Shown in pieces: positions 9,004 through 18,963 of a stretch of DNA of 64,000 nucleotides. Source of the DNA: Rhodococcus qingshengii JCM 15477. GTDB taxonomy: Bacteria > Actinomycetota > Actinomycetes > Mycobacteriales > Mycobacteriaceae. Position numbers and translations under genes: made by a program. The stretch's first letter is position 1. Every line of letters starts with the position of its first letter. Location: NCBI RefSeq assembly GCF_023221595.1, contig NZ_CP096563.1, positions 2,648,501-2,712,500 of the forward strand. Reading direction: 5' to 3'. The notes beneath the pieces were generated by a model. That model was not told the origin of the DNA. It searched no databases and worked only from the letters and a program-made list of their open reading frames with translations.

Positions 9004-10965
9004 GTGCGAAGTGAAGAAGATCGACCAGTGGCGGGCTTCCCGTTCAGTGCTGTGGTCGGCCAGGATCAATTGCGATTGGCGCTGATCCTGTGTGCGGTGC
9101 ATCCAGGGATCGGCGGGGTCCTGGTTCGCGGTGAGAAGGGAACTGCCAAGTCGACGGTCGTGCGCGCGCTGACTGCGCTGCTGCCCGCGGTCGACGACGC
9201 CGGAACGACACGACCGGCCCGCTTGGTCGAACTGCCCGTGGGCGCCACCGAAGACCGGGTGATCGGTTCGATCGACCTGGAGAAGGTTCTGCGTGACGGT
9301 GAGCGCGCATTCCAACCTGGACTGCTCGCCGCCGCTCACCAGGGTGTTCTGTACGTCGACGAGGTGAATCTGCTTCACGACCACCTGGTCGACGTGCTTC
9401 TCGACGCCGCGGCGATGGGCCGGGTTCACATCGAGCGTGACGGCATCTCCCATTCGCATCCGGCCAAGTTCGTACTCGTCGGCACGATGAATCCCGAAGA
9501 GGGAGAACTGCGTCCGCAACTTCTGGACCGTTTCGGTCTGGCTGTCGACGTCGCCGCTTCCCGCGACGTCGACATTCGCATGGAAGTGGTGCGTCGCCGA
9601 CTCGACTACGAGCGTGACCCCGAGGCATTTGTCGCTCGGTACGTATCCGCCGATGAGGAGTTGGCGTCCGAAATCCTCACGGCGCGTGAGAAATTGGACT
9701 CGGTCGAGCTGAGTAACCGCGAACTGCGTCGTATCGCCTCGCTGTGTGCGTCGTTCGACGTCGACGGTATGCGCGCGGACTTGGTGCTGGCGCGCACCGC
9801 GACGGCCCACGCTGCCTGGCGCGGCGACAGTGAAGTCACTGCGGAGGACGTACGAGTAGCGGCGGAACTGACGCTGCCGCATCGCCGCCGCCGCGATCCG
9901 TTCGACGAGCCCGGCTTGGATCAGCAGCAGTTGGACGATGCGCTCGAGCAGGCCGATCAGGATGCTCAGTCGCAGGTAGAGGACGACGCGCGCGACGGAG
10001 AGCCCGAACCTCCCGAAAATCACGAAGACCGTGGCCCGGAAGATGGCGGCTCCGATGACGGCGGTCCCGGAGACGAAGGGCCGGACGACGACGGCCCGGA
10101 CGACGACGGCCCGGACGACCCTGACGGACCTGGTGGGGGAGTGCGCGCCACCGATCGTCCCTCGGCTCCACCGGCCGGCGAATTCAAGGCCAAGCTCCTC
10201 GAAGTTCCGGGAGTCGGTGAAGGTGCACCGGGACGACGCTCGCGGTCCATGTCGTCCCGTGGACGAGTTGTGCGGTCCACGCGGGAGCGTGGGCACGGAT
10301 TGCATCTGACGAGCACGGTCTTTGCCGCAGCCGAGTCTCAAATTGCCCGTGGTCGCACTGCTGGACGGTTGCGGCTGGCACCCGCTGATCTCCGCGGCGC
10401 GATACGTGAAGGGCGAGAAGGCAATCTGATCGTCTTCGTTGTCGACGCGTCGGGGTCGATGGCAGCACGCGACCGCCTCTCCGCGGTCACCGGTGCGGTT
10501 GTCTCGTTGCTCCGCGACGCCTATCAGCGCCGCGACAAGGTCGCCGTCATCACCGTCCGTGGTCGTGAAGCGGAGCTCGTACTGCCGCCGACATCTTCGG
10601 TGGACATCGCTGTCCGTCGCTTGCAGTCGATGCGTACCGGCGGCAAATCCCCACTCGCAGAGGGATTCCTGCATGCTCGCGAAGTGGTTCTGCGTGAACG
10701 ACTTCGTGACCCGCAGCGTCGCGCCCTCGTCGTCACACTCACCGACGGCCGGGCTACCGGCGGCAAGGACGCGCTGCACCGCGCCCGCGTCGCCGCGCAT
10801 CTTCTCGCCGACGCGTCCGTCGCGTCCATCGTCGTCGACTGCGAGACCGGCCTCGTGCGTCTGGGGTTGGCGGCCGAGTTGGCGCGAGAACTACGTGGCG
10901 GATACGTCCGCCTCGCCGAATTGTCAGCGCAGCAGGTCGCGGGTGTCGTCCGCGCCGCAGCCTAG
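9004..10965 (+). CDS. Fused ChlI/ChlD-type metal chelatase, putative cobaltochelatase subunit
   Basis: The 653-residue protein joins an N-terminal AAA+ ATPase to a C-terminal von Willebrand A domain. Walker A is GEKGTAKS at residues 43-50 and Walker B is [10 protein letters not shown]. The VWA domain carries the MIDAS motif DASGSM near residue 480. Between them, about residues 325-385 form an Asp/Gly/Pro-rich acidic linker with repeated DDDGP units. In magnesium and cobalt chelatases these modules drive metal insertion into a tetrapyrrole together with a large subunit. The GTG start at 9004 follows GGAGGG. Upstream in-frame codons lie inside the riboswitch and are not used. It heads the cob operon. 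Confidence 0.9.
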   Translation: MRSEEDRPVAGFPFSAVVGQDQLRLALILCAVHPGIGGVLVRGEKGTAKSTVVRALTALLPAVDDAGTTRPARLVELPVGATEDRVIGSIDLEKVLRDGERAFQPGLLAAAHQGVLYVDEVNLLHDHLVDVLLDAAAMGRVHIERDGISHSHPAKFVLVGTMNPEEGELRPQLLDRFGLAVDVAASRDVDIRMEVVRRRLDYERDPEAFVARYVSADEELASEILTAREKLDSVELSNRELRRIASLCASFDVDGMRADLVLARTATAHAAWRGDSEVTAEDVRVAAELTLPHRRRRDPFDEPGLDQQQLDDALEQADQDAQSQVEDDARDGEPEPPENHEDRGPEDGGSDDGGPGDEGPDDDGPDDDGPDDPDGPGGGVRATDRPSAPPAGEFKAKLLEVPGVGEGAPGRRSRSMSSRGRVVRSTRERGHGLHLTSTVFAAAESQIARGRTAGRLRLAPADLRGAIREGREGNLIVFVVDASGSMAARDRLSAVTGAVVSLLRDAYQRRDKVAVITVRGREAELVLPPTSSVDIAVRRLQSMRTGGKSPLAEGFLHAREVVLRERLRDPQRRALVVTLTDGRATGGKDALHRARVAAHLLADASVASIVVDCETGLVRLGLAAELARELRGGYVRLAELSAQQVAGVVRAAA

Positions 10966-10986
10966 ATCCCAGCTCAGGAGTTCACG

Positions 10987-11601
10987 ATGCCCAAGGGTGT
11001 TCCCGAGACAGTTCCCGACGACGGTCTGACCACGCGTCAGCGTCGTAACGCGCCGGTACTTGCCGTGCACACCGGCGCGGGAAAGGGTAAGTCCACCGCC
11101 GCTTTCGGCATGGCGCTGCGTGCCTGGAATCAGGGGTTCGACATCGGCGTGTTCCAGTTCGTGAAGAGTGCCAAGTGGAAGGTCGGAGAGGAAGCCGCGT
11201 TCCGCGCGCTCGGAAACCTGCACGACGAAACCGGCGTCGGTGGGCCGGTGCAGTGGCACAAGATGGGCGAAGGTTGGTCATGGACACGCAAGGCCGGTAG
11301 CGAGGAAGATCATGCTGCTGCCGCTGCGGAGGGTTGGCAGGAGATCGCGAGAAGGCTTGCGAGCGAGGAACATCGATTCTATGTCCTCGACGAGTTCACC
11401 TATCCGCTCAAGTGGGGCTGGGTCGACGTCGACGAGGTCGTGCAGACACTGCGCGATCGTCCGGGCAACCAGCACGTTGTCATCACGGGACGCGACGCCC
11501 CGCAGGCGTTGATCGACGCCGCCGACCTCGTGACCGAGATGACCAAGATCAAGCACCCGATGGATGCCGGCCGAAAGGGCCAACGGGGCATCGAATGGTA
11601 A
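10987..11601 (+). CDS. cobO: Corrinoid (ATP:cob(I)alamin) adenosyltransferase
   Basis: This 204-residue CobA/CobO-family enzyme transfers the 5'-deoxyadenosyl group of ATP to cob(I)yrinate a,c-diamide. The P-loop HTGAGKGKST is near residue 30. The FVLDEFTYPLKWGWVD-like segment (here YVLDEFTYPLKWGW) and VITGRDAP are family signatures. An AGGAG sits just before ATG 10987. The stop overlaps the start of cobB by 7 nt. Confidence 0.95.
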   Translation: MPKGVPETVPDDGLTTRQRRNAPVLAVHTGAGKGKSTAAFGMALRAWNQGFDIGVFQFVKSAKWKVGEEAAFRALGNLHDETGVGGPVQWHKMGEGWSWTRKAGSEEDHAAAAAEGWQEIARRLASEEHRFYVLDEFTYPLKWGWVDVDEVVQTLRDRPGNQHVVITGRDAPQALIDAADLVTEMTKIKHPMDAGRKGQRGIEW

Positions 11602-12971
11602 GTCCTTCCACTCCGGCCGTGGTGATCGCCGCTCCTGCCTCGGGTAGCGGAAAGACTACGGTGGCAACGGGATTGATCGGCGCGCTGCGACGGTCCGGTA
11701 GCAGCGTTGCACCCTTCAAGGTGGGGCCGGACTACATCGACCCGGGTTATCACGGACTCGCGGCAGGGCGGCCCGGACGCAACCTCGACACTGTTCTGGT
11801 GGGCCCGGATCGCATCGGACCGCTCTACCGGCATGGAACCGCTGGTTGCGACATCGCCGTGGTCGAAGGCGTCATGGGTCTGTTCGACGGGAAGATCGAC
11901 GAGGCAAACTCGCAGCCGTCGGCGGAGGGATCGACGGCGCAGGTCGCGTCGATCCTCGGTTCGCCGGTAGTCCTCGTGATCGACGCCCGTGGGCACAGTC
12001 AGAGTCTGGCCGCCGTACTCCACGGCTTCGCGACCTACGACGCAGGTGTGCGCATCGGCGGCGTCATTCTCAATCGCGTCGGGAGCGCTCGTCACGAGCA
12101 GGTGTTGCGTCATGCGTGCGACAAGGTCGGCGTCGCAGTGCTCGGAGTTGTGCCACGGTTGACGGAACTCGAAGTTCCCTCCCGGCACCTCGGCCTGATT
12201 CCGGCGGCCGAGCACGGCGCCGCCGCTGTGGCCGCAGTGGACGCGATGTCCGACTTGATTGCCTCGCACGTCGATCTGGGTGCTGTTCGCGCACTCGCCG
12301 CCTCGAACGTGAGTGCAGCTGCATGGGATCCGGTTGCCGAGGTCGGCGCACACGCAGAGTCTCGGCCTGTGGTTGCCATGGCGGGCGGCCCTGCCTTCAC
12401 CTTCGGCTATGCCGAGCACCGGGAGCTGTTGACCGCCGCCGGCGCGGACGTGCAGGTGTTCGACCCGTTGCGGGACGAGCTTCCTGCGGGAACTGCCGCT
12501 CTTGTCCTTCCTGGCGGGTTCCCGGAAGAGCATGCGGTGGACCTCGCGGCCAATACCGTTCTGCTGCAGCAGGTTCGTGACCTGGCGGACGGCGGCGCAC
12601 CGATCCACGCCGAGTGTGCCGGTCTGCTCTACCTCGCTCGCAGCTTGGACGGTCACAGCATGGCCGGTGTTGTCGGGGTGGATGCGACGTTCGGGAAACG
12701 CCTGACCCTCGGGTACCGCGAAGCAGTGGCGATCAGCGACTCCAGCCTCTTCGAAGCAGGCTCCCGCGTCACCGGTCACGAGTTCCACCGAACGTCTCTC
12801 GTCTCGGCAGACGCGGACGGTTGCGGAAGTGCGTGGGGGTGGCGGCCCTGGGACGGCGGCAGTGTCCGCGAAGGATTTGTTCGCGGCGGCGTCCACGCGT
12901 CGTATCTCCACACTCATCCGGTGGGGCAGCCCGAATCGATCGCGAAGTTCGTCGATGCCGCACGGGGATGA
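11595..12971 (+). CDS. cobB: Cobyrinate a,c-diamide synthase
   Basis: The 458-residue two-domain amidotransferase amidates the a and c carboxylates of (hydrogeno)cobyrinate using glutamine and ATP. The N-terminal ATPase has the P-loop APASGSGKTT and a VEGVMGLFDG motif. The C-terminal class I glutaminase-like domain has the nucleophile in HAECAGLLYL and a late GGVHASYLHTHP His. The ATG at 11595 overlaps the end of cobO by 7 nt, and the end overlaps cobE by 17 nt. This points to translational coupling through the operon. Confidence 0.95.
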   Translation: MVSPSTPAVVIAAPASGSGKTTVATGLIGALRRSGSSVAPFKVGPDYIDPGYHGLAAGRPGRNLDTVLVGPDRIGPLYRHGTAGCDIAVVEGVMGLFDGKIDEANSQPSAEGSTAQVASILGSPVVLVIDARGHSQSLAAVLHGFATYDAGVRIGGVILNRVGSARHEQVLRHACDKVGVAVLGVVPRLTELEVPSRHLGLIPAAEHGAAAVAAVDAMSDLIASHVDLGAVRALAASNVSAAAWDPVAEVGAHAESRPVVAMAGGPAFTFGYAEHRELLTAAGADVQVFDPLRDELPAGTAALVLPGGFPEEHAVDLAANTVLLQQVRDLADGGAPIHAECAGLLYLARSLDGHSMAGVVGVDATFGKRLTLGYREAVAISDSSLFEAGSRVTGHEFHRTSLVSADADGCGSAWGWRPWDGGSVREGFVRGGVHASYLHTHPVGQPESIAKFVDAARG

Positions 12972-13368
12972 CCTCTGTATCGGCGTGGGATTCACGACGA
13001 GTGTCACCGCGAAGGACATCGTCGCTGCGGTGAAGGCTGTGCCCGCGGCGCAAGGGAAGATCGTGGTACTCGCCACTGTGGCGGCAAAAGCTGAGTCTTC
13101 GGCTCTTCTGACAGCGGCCCATGAACTGAACGTCCCGATTGTGAGTTTCGCCCCGGACGTACTTGCGCGAGTTCAAGTTCCGTCACCATCGCCTCGCGTC
13201 GAGAACGCCGTCGGAACGGCAAGCGTCGCGGAAGCGGCTGCGATCCTCGCGTCCGGGGGCAGCCGACTTGTGCTGGCCAAGACTGCCAGGGATGGAGTGA
13301 CCGTGGCCGCGGCCCGTAAAGTTCCCTCCAGCTTGACCAATTCTGACAACGAAACGGAGTGCGAGTGA
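12955..13368 (+). CDS. cobE: CobE/CbiG C-terminal-domain protein
   Basis: The 137-residue single domain has LCIGVGFTTSVTAKDIVAAV at the start, a central LATVAAKAESSALLTAA, and GTASVAEAAAILASGG followed by LVLAKTARDGVTVAAAR near the end. This is the pattern of the CbiG C-terminal domain / CobE family. The family takes part in corrin ring formation around the precorrin-5 stage or in precorrin handling; the biochemical role of free-standing CobE is not settled. The ATG at 12955 lies inside the cobB 3' end. The stop overlaps the cysG start (GTGA). Confidence 0.85.
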   Translation: MPHGDDLCIGVGFTTSVTAKDIVAAVKAVPAAQGKIVVLATVAAKAESSALLTAAHELNVPIVSFAPDVLARVQVPSPSPRVENAVGTASVAEAAAILASGGSRLVLAKTARDGVTVAAARKVPSSLTNSDNETECE

Positions 13369-14591
13369 GCGAGTCCACCGCAGACGAGACCAACTACCTG
13401 GTCGGCCTCAACCTGACCGATCGACGCGTGGTCGTGTTCGGTGGCGGCACTGTGGCTCAGCGCCGACTCGGACTGCTGGTCGCCTCTGGTGCCCGCGTTC
13501 ACGTCATCAGTCGCGCGTTCACTCCAGCCGTCGAAGGTATGGCCACTGCCGGTCAGATCACGGTCGAAGAGCGCCCGTACGCCGACGGCGACCTCGAAGG
13601 TGCGTGGTACGCCATCGCCTCGACCGACGAGCCGGAAACCAATGCGGCGATCGTCGCCGAAGCGGAGCGTCGCCACATCTTCTGCGTGCGCGCCGACAAC
13701 GCGAAGCACGGCACCGCCGTCACTCCCGCCAGCGCCGAGTACGACGGTATGAGCATCGGAATTCTGGCGGGCGGCGATCACCGTCGTTCGGCAGCCGTCC
13801 GCACCGCCGTCGTCGAAGGTCTTCAGTCGGGCGTGCTCGCCGATACGGCCGAGCCTGCCGCTGCGGGTGTTGCTCTCGTCGGTGGTGGCCCCGGTGATCC
13901 CGATCTGATCACCGTGCGCGGACGCCGTTTGCTCGCCCGTGCCGACGTCGTCGTGGCCGACCGATTGGCTCCGCCGGAGTTGCTCGCCGAACTGGGTCCG
14001 GACGTAGAGGTGATCGACGCCGCGAAGATCCCGTACGGCCGTGCCATGGCTCAGGAGGCCATCAACGCCGCGCTGATCGACAACGCGAAGGCAGGCAAGT
14101 TCGTGGTCCGCCTCAAGGGCGGGGACCCGTACGTCTTCGGACGGGGATACGAAGAACTCGAAGCGTGTGCCGCTGCCGGCGTTCCGGTGACCGTAGTGCC
14201 CGGAATCACGAGCGCGATCTCGGTCCCGTCGGCCGCAGGCATCCCGGTCACCCACCGCGGCGTCACCCACGAGTTCGTCGTCGTCAGTGGGCACGTGGCT
14301 CCGGATCATCCGGATTCGCTGGTCGACTGGTCGGCGCTGGCCAAGTTGCGCGGCACGATCGTGCTGCTCATGGCGGTCGAGCGCATCGATCAGTTCGCGA
14401 AGGCACTCGTCGACGGTGGACGCCCGGCAACCACGCCGGTCACCGTCATCCAAGAGGGCACGCTGCGCACCCAGCGTGAACTTCGGGCCGATCTGGCGAC
14501 CGTTGCTCAGCGCGTCAAGGACGAGGAGATCAAGCCTCCGGCGATCATCGTGATCGGGCCGGTCGCGGGCTTTTCCGTCGACGCTGGGTAA
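13365..14591 (+). CDS. cysG: Bifunctional siroheme/precorrin-2 synthase, CysG type
   Basis: The 408-residue protein has an N-terminal NAD-dependent precorrin-2 dehydrogenase/ferrochelatase domain (VVVFGGGTVAQRR at about residue 20). The C-terminal SAM-dependent uroporphyrinogen-III C-methyltransferase domain runs from about residue 165 to the end, with VGGGPGDPDLITVRG, RLKGGDPYVFGRG and GITSAISVPSAAGIP. It makes precorrin-2, the branch point for siroheme and cobalamin. The GTG at 13365 overlaps the cobE stop and has GGAG five bases upstream; the GTG at 13359 is possible but lacks this site. Confidence 0.94.
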   Translation: MSESTADETNYLVGLNLTDRRVVVFGGGTVAQRRLGLLVASGARVHVISRAFTPAVEGMATAGQITVEERPYADGDLEGAWYAIASTDEPETNAAIVAEAERRHIFCVRADNAKHGTAVTPASAEYDGMSIGILAGGDHRRSAAVRTAVVEGLQSGVLADTAEPAAAGVALVGGGPGDPDLITVRGRRLLARADVVVADRLAPPELLAELGPDVEVIDAAKIPYGRAMAQEAINAALIDNAKAGKFVVRLKGGDPYVFGRGYEELEACAAAGVPVTVVPGITSAISVPSAAGIPVTHRGVTHEFVVVSGHVAPDHPDSLVDWSALAKLRGTIVLLMAVERIDQFAKALVDGGRPATTPVTVIQEGTLRTQRELRADLATVAQRVKDEEIKPPAIIVIGPVAGFSVDAG

Positions 14592-14602
14592 CGTGAAGTC
14601 TT

Positions 14603-16099
14603 GTGTCTGACTCCCCAACATCTGAAACCGCTTCGGCGAATGCCCCGGTAGCGACTCGAGTCATCGGGCTTGCCATCATCGTCCTGAGTGGTTTGCAGAT
14701 GATGGTGGTGCTCGACGGTACTGTCGCGAACCTCGCTCTGGCGCCATTGCAGGCCGACCTCGGGCTGAGCGACAGCGGCCGCAACTGGGTGTTGACCTCC
14801 TACGCGCTTGCGTTTGGTGGGCTCATGCTCCTCGGTGGTCGGCTCGGCGACGCGTTCGGACGCAAGAAGATGTTCATCGCGGGAGTCTCGCTGTTCACGG
14901 TGGCGTCGTTGCTCTGTGGACTCGCCCTGAACGAGGGCATGTTGATCGCAGCGCGGGCGCTTCAAGGTGTCGGCGCAGCCGTGGCGTCGCCCACTGCCTT
15001 CGCCCTTGTTGCCACGACTTTCGCCGCGGGTCCGGCTCGTAATCAGGCCATCGCGATTTTTGCCGCCATGACGGGCGTCGGATCGATCGCCGGTCTGATC
15101 ATCGGCGGCGCATTGACCGAGGTGTCGTGGCGTCTGATCTTCCTCATCAACGTCCCGATCGGCATCGCGCTCGTCGGCATGGCGTTCCGCGCCCTTCGCG
15201 AGACGAATCAGACGCGTCTGGCTTTGGATGTCCCCGGCGCGATCCTCGCGACCCTCGGTTGTACCGGTGTTGTTTTTGCTCTCACCGAAGGCCCGGAAAT
15301 GGGATGGGGGAGCATCGCCGTCATCGGTGCATTGGCGGCCGGATTGGTCGCCCTCGCCGCCTTCCTCTTTGTCGAGCGAACTGCAGACAACCCGCTCTTG
15401 CCCTTCTCGTTGTTCGCCGATCGCAACCGTGTCGCGACGTTCCTCGCCATCTTCTTCGTCGGTGGCGCGATGTTCAGCATGACGGCCTTCGTCGCACTGT
15501 TCGTGCAGGACATCATGCAGTATTCGCCGTTGCGTGCCGGTATCGCGTTCATTCCGTTCGCGTTCGGATTGGGCGCCGCCGCTTCGGTTGCTTCCAAGCT
15601 CGCCGTGAAGGTTCAACCCCGCTGGCTGGTCCTCACCGGCGTCGTGATCATGATCGTCGGACTCCTCTACGGCTCTACTCTCGATTCCGACTCCACCTAC
15701 CTGGCCAACTTGTTCGTGCCCGTGATCGGGATCGGATTCGGTATCGGCCTCGCGATGGTGCCCTTGCCACTGTGCGCGATCGCCGGTGTCCCGGAGACCG
15801 AGATCGGCCCGCTGACCGCAATCTCCCAAGTTGCCCAGACGCTCGGTGGACCATTGGCGCTGTCGGTGATCGGTGCAATGGCGACGTCCAAGACGCTCTC
15901 GCTCGGCGGCACTTCGGGCAAGGCAGCGGACATGAATCCGGCGCAATTGATCGCACTCGGAGAGGGGTACACCTTCGCACTTGTGGGCTGCGCGGTCTGC
16001 GCCGTGTTCGCCGGTATCGCGGCGCTGTGCATCAGGTTCACACCTTCTCAGGTAGCCCAGGCTCAGGCTGCGGAGAAGGCAGCTCAGGGAATCGCCTGA
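14603..16099 (+). CDS. MFS drug exporter, DHA2 (14-helix) family, EfpA-like
   Basis: This 498-residue integral membrane protein has about 14 hydrophobic segments. DHA2 motif A is GGRLGDAFGRKKMF. The motif C-like GSIAGLIIGGALTEVSWRLIFLINVPIGI is typical of QacA/EmrB proton antiporters. The start is GTG at 14603, 11 nt after cysG. Its position between cysG and proS matches efpA of M. tuberculosis as I recall it, so orthology is likely but was not tested. The export substrate is unknown. Confidence 0.9.
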   Translation: MSDSPTSETASANAPVATRVIGLAIIVLSGLQMMVVLDGTVANLALAPLQADLGLSDSGRNWVLTSYALAFGGLMLLGGRLGDAFGRKKMFIAGVSLFTVASLLCGLALNEGMLIAARALQGVGAAVASPTAFALVATTFAAGPARNQAIAIFAAMTGVGSIAGLIIGGALTEVSWRLIFLINVPIGIALVGMAFRALRETNQTRLALDVPGAILATLGCTGVVFALTEGPEMGWGSIAVIGALAAGLVALAAFLFVERTADNPLLPFSLFADRNRVATFLAIFFVGGAMFSMTAFVALFVQDIMQYSPLRAGIAFIPFAFGLGAAASVASKLAVKVQPRWLVLTGVVIMIVGLLYGSTLDSDSTYLANLFVPVIGIGFGIGLAMVPLPLCAIAGVPETEIGPLTAISQVAQTLGGPLALSVIGAMATSKTLSLGGTSGKAADMNPAQLIALGEGYTFALVGCAVCAVFAGIAALCIRFTPSQVAQAQAAEKAAQGIA

Positions 16100-16179
16100 T
16101 CAGTCCTGTTTTTCCGCTTCGCTAGCCGATACGATCGTTGCAGGACGTGCCGAGAGTCTCGACGGATCGGGGTGCCGTG

Positions 16180-16608
16180 ATGCGGATCGCGGACATATTG
16201 CGAAACAAGGGCAACAGCATCGTCACGATCGACGCCCACACGACGGTCAACGGGCTGCTGTGCGATCTTGCCCGCCACAACATCGGAGCCATGGTGGTGG
16301 TCGACGACGACGCGGTGGTCGGCATCATCTCCGAACGCGATGTCGTTCGACGCCTGCACGAGCGTGGCCCGGACCTTCTCGGGATCCAGGTTTGCGAGGT
16401 CATGACCGCTCTGATGTACACGTGCGTTCCGGCAGACGCAGTGGACAGCATTGCCGCGATCATGACCGAGCGTCGAATCCGGCATCTGCCGGTGATCGAG
16501 GATGGCAACCTCCTCGGCATCGTCAGTATCGGCGACGTGGTGAAGAGCCGCATCGACGAGCTCAAGAGCGAACGCGATCAGCTCGAGTCGTACATCGATC
16601 AGGGCTGA
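16180..16608 (+). CDS. Two-CBS-domain protein
   Basis: The 142-residue protein is almost entirely a CBS pair. The first CBS is at about residues 10-70, with ARHNIGAMVVVDDDAVVGIISERDVVRRL. The second is at about 75-130, with MTERRIRHLPVIEDGNLLGIVSIGDVVK. Such stand-alone CBS pairs bind adenine nucleotides and regulate a partner. A short coiled tail ends the protein. A GTG lies immediately before the ATG, and the frame is open 14 codons further upstream. No partner is evident nearby. Confidence 0.88.
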   Translation: MRIADILRNKGNSIVTIDAHTTVNGLLCDLARHNIGAMVVVDDDAVVGIISERDVVRRLHERGPDLLGIQVCEVMTALMYTCVPADAVDSIAAIMTERRIRHLPVIEDGNLLGIVSIGDVVKSRIDELKSERDQLESYIDQG

Positions 16609-16643
16609 TCGATAGGTTGTCGCACGGTCACTACTCTCGTGTG

Positions 16644-18152
16644 ATGGCCGCATTCCAGGAATCCACAGCAGACACGGTCACCATCGTGGCCGGCCTCGAG
16701 AGCACGTTCGCCGACGAACTCGGCGCTCTGACGGTGCCGTGGCAAGGTGCTGCCGCCCCTGACCCGCAGTTGCTCGTGGTGAACGAGCAGCTGGCTGCGT
16801 CGTTGAGATTGGACGTAGCAGCGCTGCGAAGTGTGGACGGGATCGGCGTCCTGTCCGGGTCGACGGTGCCGGTCGGGGCCACACCGGTGGCGATGGCGTA
16901 TGCGGGTCATCAGTTCGGTGGGTACGCACCGATTCTCGGGGACGGTCGGGCGTTGTTACTCGGCGAACTCGTCAGCAGTGCCGGGCAGCGAGTGGACTTG
17001 CATCTGAAAGGCTCCGGGCGCACACCGTTCTCTCGGGGCGGCGACGGGTATGCGGTCGTAGGGCCGATGCTGCGCGAATATCTCGTCAGCGAGGCGATGA
17101 ATGCCCTCGGTGTCCCCACTACACGCGCGCTGTCGGTGGTGGCGACGGGCCGAGACGTTCGCCGCAACGGCGCAGAACCCGGTGCCGTGCTTGCACGGAT
17201 CGCGTCGAGTCACCTACGCGTTGGGACCTTCGAGTTCGCGGCCCGGCAGGGCGAGGTCTTGCAGCCGCTCACCGACTACGCGATCGCCCGGCACTACCCG
17301 GAGCTGACCGAACTTCCGTCAACGGGTACACACAATCGCTATCTGAGGTTCCTCGAGGCGGTCGTCGAGGCGCAGGCGTCACTGGTGGCGAGGTGGATGC
17401 TCATCGGTTTCGTGCACGGGGTCATGAACACCGACAACACGACAATTTCGGGAGAGACCATCGATTACGGTCCGTGCGCCTTCCTCGACGCATTCGATCC
17501 GGCGGCAGTGTTCAGCTCGATCGACCACGGGGGCCGCTATGCGTTCGGCAATCAGCCCGCTGTACTGAAGTGGAATCTGGCGCGCTTGGCAGAAACACTG
17601 TTGCCGCTGATCGATTCCGCACCCGACAATGCGATTTCCGCGGCGTCGGCAGTTCTCGAGACCTTCGACGAGCGCTACGAGGGACACTATGCGGCCGGTC
17701 TCGCGGCAAAGATCGGTCTGGCCCAGCCGTTTGTCGATCGGGCGCTCGTCGACGATCTGCTGACGTTGTTGGCGGAACACGGAGCTGATTGGACAGGCAG
17801 TTTCCGCGCACTCGCGGACGAATTGCGCGGAAATTCGGCGCCTCTCGACCAACTCGTGCCACGGGAGCACATCGCGCCCTGGTTGCAGCGGTGGCAGGGA
17901 GCCCTGACCGAAAACGGACAAGGGGCCGCGGAGACCGCGAGCGCGATGGATCGCGTCAACCCGCTGTACATTCCGCGTAATCATCGGCTCGACGCTGCCC
18001 TGCGCGCCGCGACCGACGGCGACCTCGCTCCATTCGAGAAGCTGCTGGAGGTTGTCACGCATCCATTCGACCGACGCGACGAGTGGGCTGACTACACCGA
18101 GGCGGCTCCGCGGTCTTTCAGCGAGACGTTCCAAACCTTCTGCGGCACTTGA
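16644..18152 (+). CDS. selO: SelO-type protein adenylyltransferase (YdiU/UPF0061)
   Basis: The 502-residue pseudokinase-fold enzyme family transfers AMP to Ser, Thr or Tyr of target proteins, with a link to redox stress. Seen are YAGHQFGGYAPILGDGRALLLGE, DLHLKGSGRTPFSRGGDG, and the Mg-binding loop segment GVMNTDNTTISGETIDYGPC. The ATG at 16644 is preceded by a GTG codon. The end is convergent with yaaA, 12 nt apart, with no clear terminator. The usual C-terminal Cys is present (FCGT at the very end), like the redox-active C-terminus reported in SelO proteins. Confidence 0.93.
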   Translation: MAAFQESTADTVTIVAGLESTFADELGALTVPWQGAAAPDPQLLVVNEQLAASLRLDVAALRSVDGIGVLSGSTVPVGATPVAMAYAGHQFGGYAPILGDGRALLLGELVSSAGQRVDLHLKGSGRTPFSRGGDGYAVVGPMLREYLVSEAMNALGVPTTRALSVVATGRDVRRNGAEPGAVLARIASSHLRVGTFEFAARQGEVLQPLTDYAIARHYPELTELPSTGTHNRYLRFLEAVVEAQASLVARWMLIGFVHGVMNTDNTTISGETIDYGPCAFLDAFDPAAVFSSIDHGGRYAFGNQPAVLKWNLARLAETLLPLIDSAPDNAISAASAVLETFDERYEGHYAAGLAAKIGLAQPFVDRALVDDLLTLLAEHGADWTGSFRALADELRGNSAPLDQLVPREHIAPWLQRWQGALTENGQGAAETASAMDRVNPLYIPRNHRLDAALRAATDGDLAPFEKLLEVVTHPFDRRDEWADYTEAAPRSFSETFQTFCGT

Positions 18153-18164
18153 CAGACGAAGCCA

Positions 18165-18908
18165 TCAATCCGTCAGGATGATCAGTTCACGCTCCGACGC
18201 GATTTCCACCCGCAGGCCGGCCTTCGACGCCACCCGCGCGACACCCTTGATATCGGTCGGTTCGGCGCGCGAGACCACCAGCGCACGGGCGAGCAGACCC
18301 TTGTGGTGCTTGTTGAAGTGACTGACCACCGTCCGGGTGCCGTCCGGCTTCTCGGTGAGGACCGTTGCGATCAAGGCGTCCGGAACAGGTCCGAGGTCTT
18401 GGTAGGTGCCGGATCGTAGATCGATGACAAGGCCGTCGGCTTCGGCGGCCAGGGCCTTCGGCAGCTCCGGCTTCCACAGCGAGCGCAGCGTCCCCATCCC
18501 CGGCAGCTTGGACCCGCCAGAGAGGCGGTAGGCGGGGATCAGATCTCCTGCGCGGACAGCACCGAACAGAGCGGAACCAATGGCGATCCGATCGAGCGCC
18601 TTCGCCTTCTGGGCGCGGGTGAACGACTTTGCGTCGAGGGCGTCGAAGAGCACGCCGGTGTAGCGCTGTAGTGCGGGCCGCGTCGCGGACACCCACAGCT
18701 TGGCATTGCGCTCCACTTCGTCTGCTTGCGTCGGGCCGAGCCCGAGCGCTTCGCACGACGCCTCGACGTCAGCGGCCAGATCGACCAGCGTCTGAACCAG
18801 CAATTCGCGCGTTTCGGTCAACTGGGGCATCGACAGTTCGGCCAGATCGAGGGGCGCATCCTTGCCGCCGTCGGACTTGGTTTCTGAGGGAGGCAGCAGT
18901 ACAAGCAC
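18165..18908 (-). CDS. yaaA: YaaA family peroxide-stress protein (UPF0246)
   Basis: The 247-residue protein starts with the family N-terminus VLVLLPPSETKSDGG. It has RIAIGSALFGAVRAGDLIPAYRLSGGSKLPG in the middle and a basic VSHFNKHHKGLLAR block. E. coli YaaA lowers intracellular iron during H2O2 stress and binds DNA; the molecular activity in actinobacteria is not established. The start is GTG at 18908, 55 nt from the divergent proS start. The pairing with SelO is suggestive of oxidative-stress functions but is only inference. Confidence 0.88.
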   Translation of the reverse strand: MLVLLPPSETKSDGGKDAPLDLAELSMPQLTETRELLVQTLVDLAADVEASCEALGLGPTQADEVERNAKLWVSATRPALQRYTGVLFDALDAKSFTRAQKAKALDRIAIGSALFGAVRAGDLIPAYRLSGGSKLPGMGTLRSLWKPELPKALAAEADGLVIDLRSGTYQDLGPVPDALIATVLTEKPDGTRTVVSHFNKHHKGLLARALVVSRAEPTDIKGVARVASKAGLRVEIASERELIILTD

Positions 18909-18963
18909 GCTGTAACCGTACCGAGGCCCGCTCGGCCGACTGCGGCGACTATCCTTACACCTC

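Noticed and set aside
8776..10800. A 674-codon minus-strand frame opposite the chelatase
   Set aside because: It runs through the riboswitch and is the antisense reading of the chelatase.
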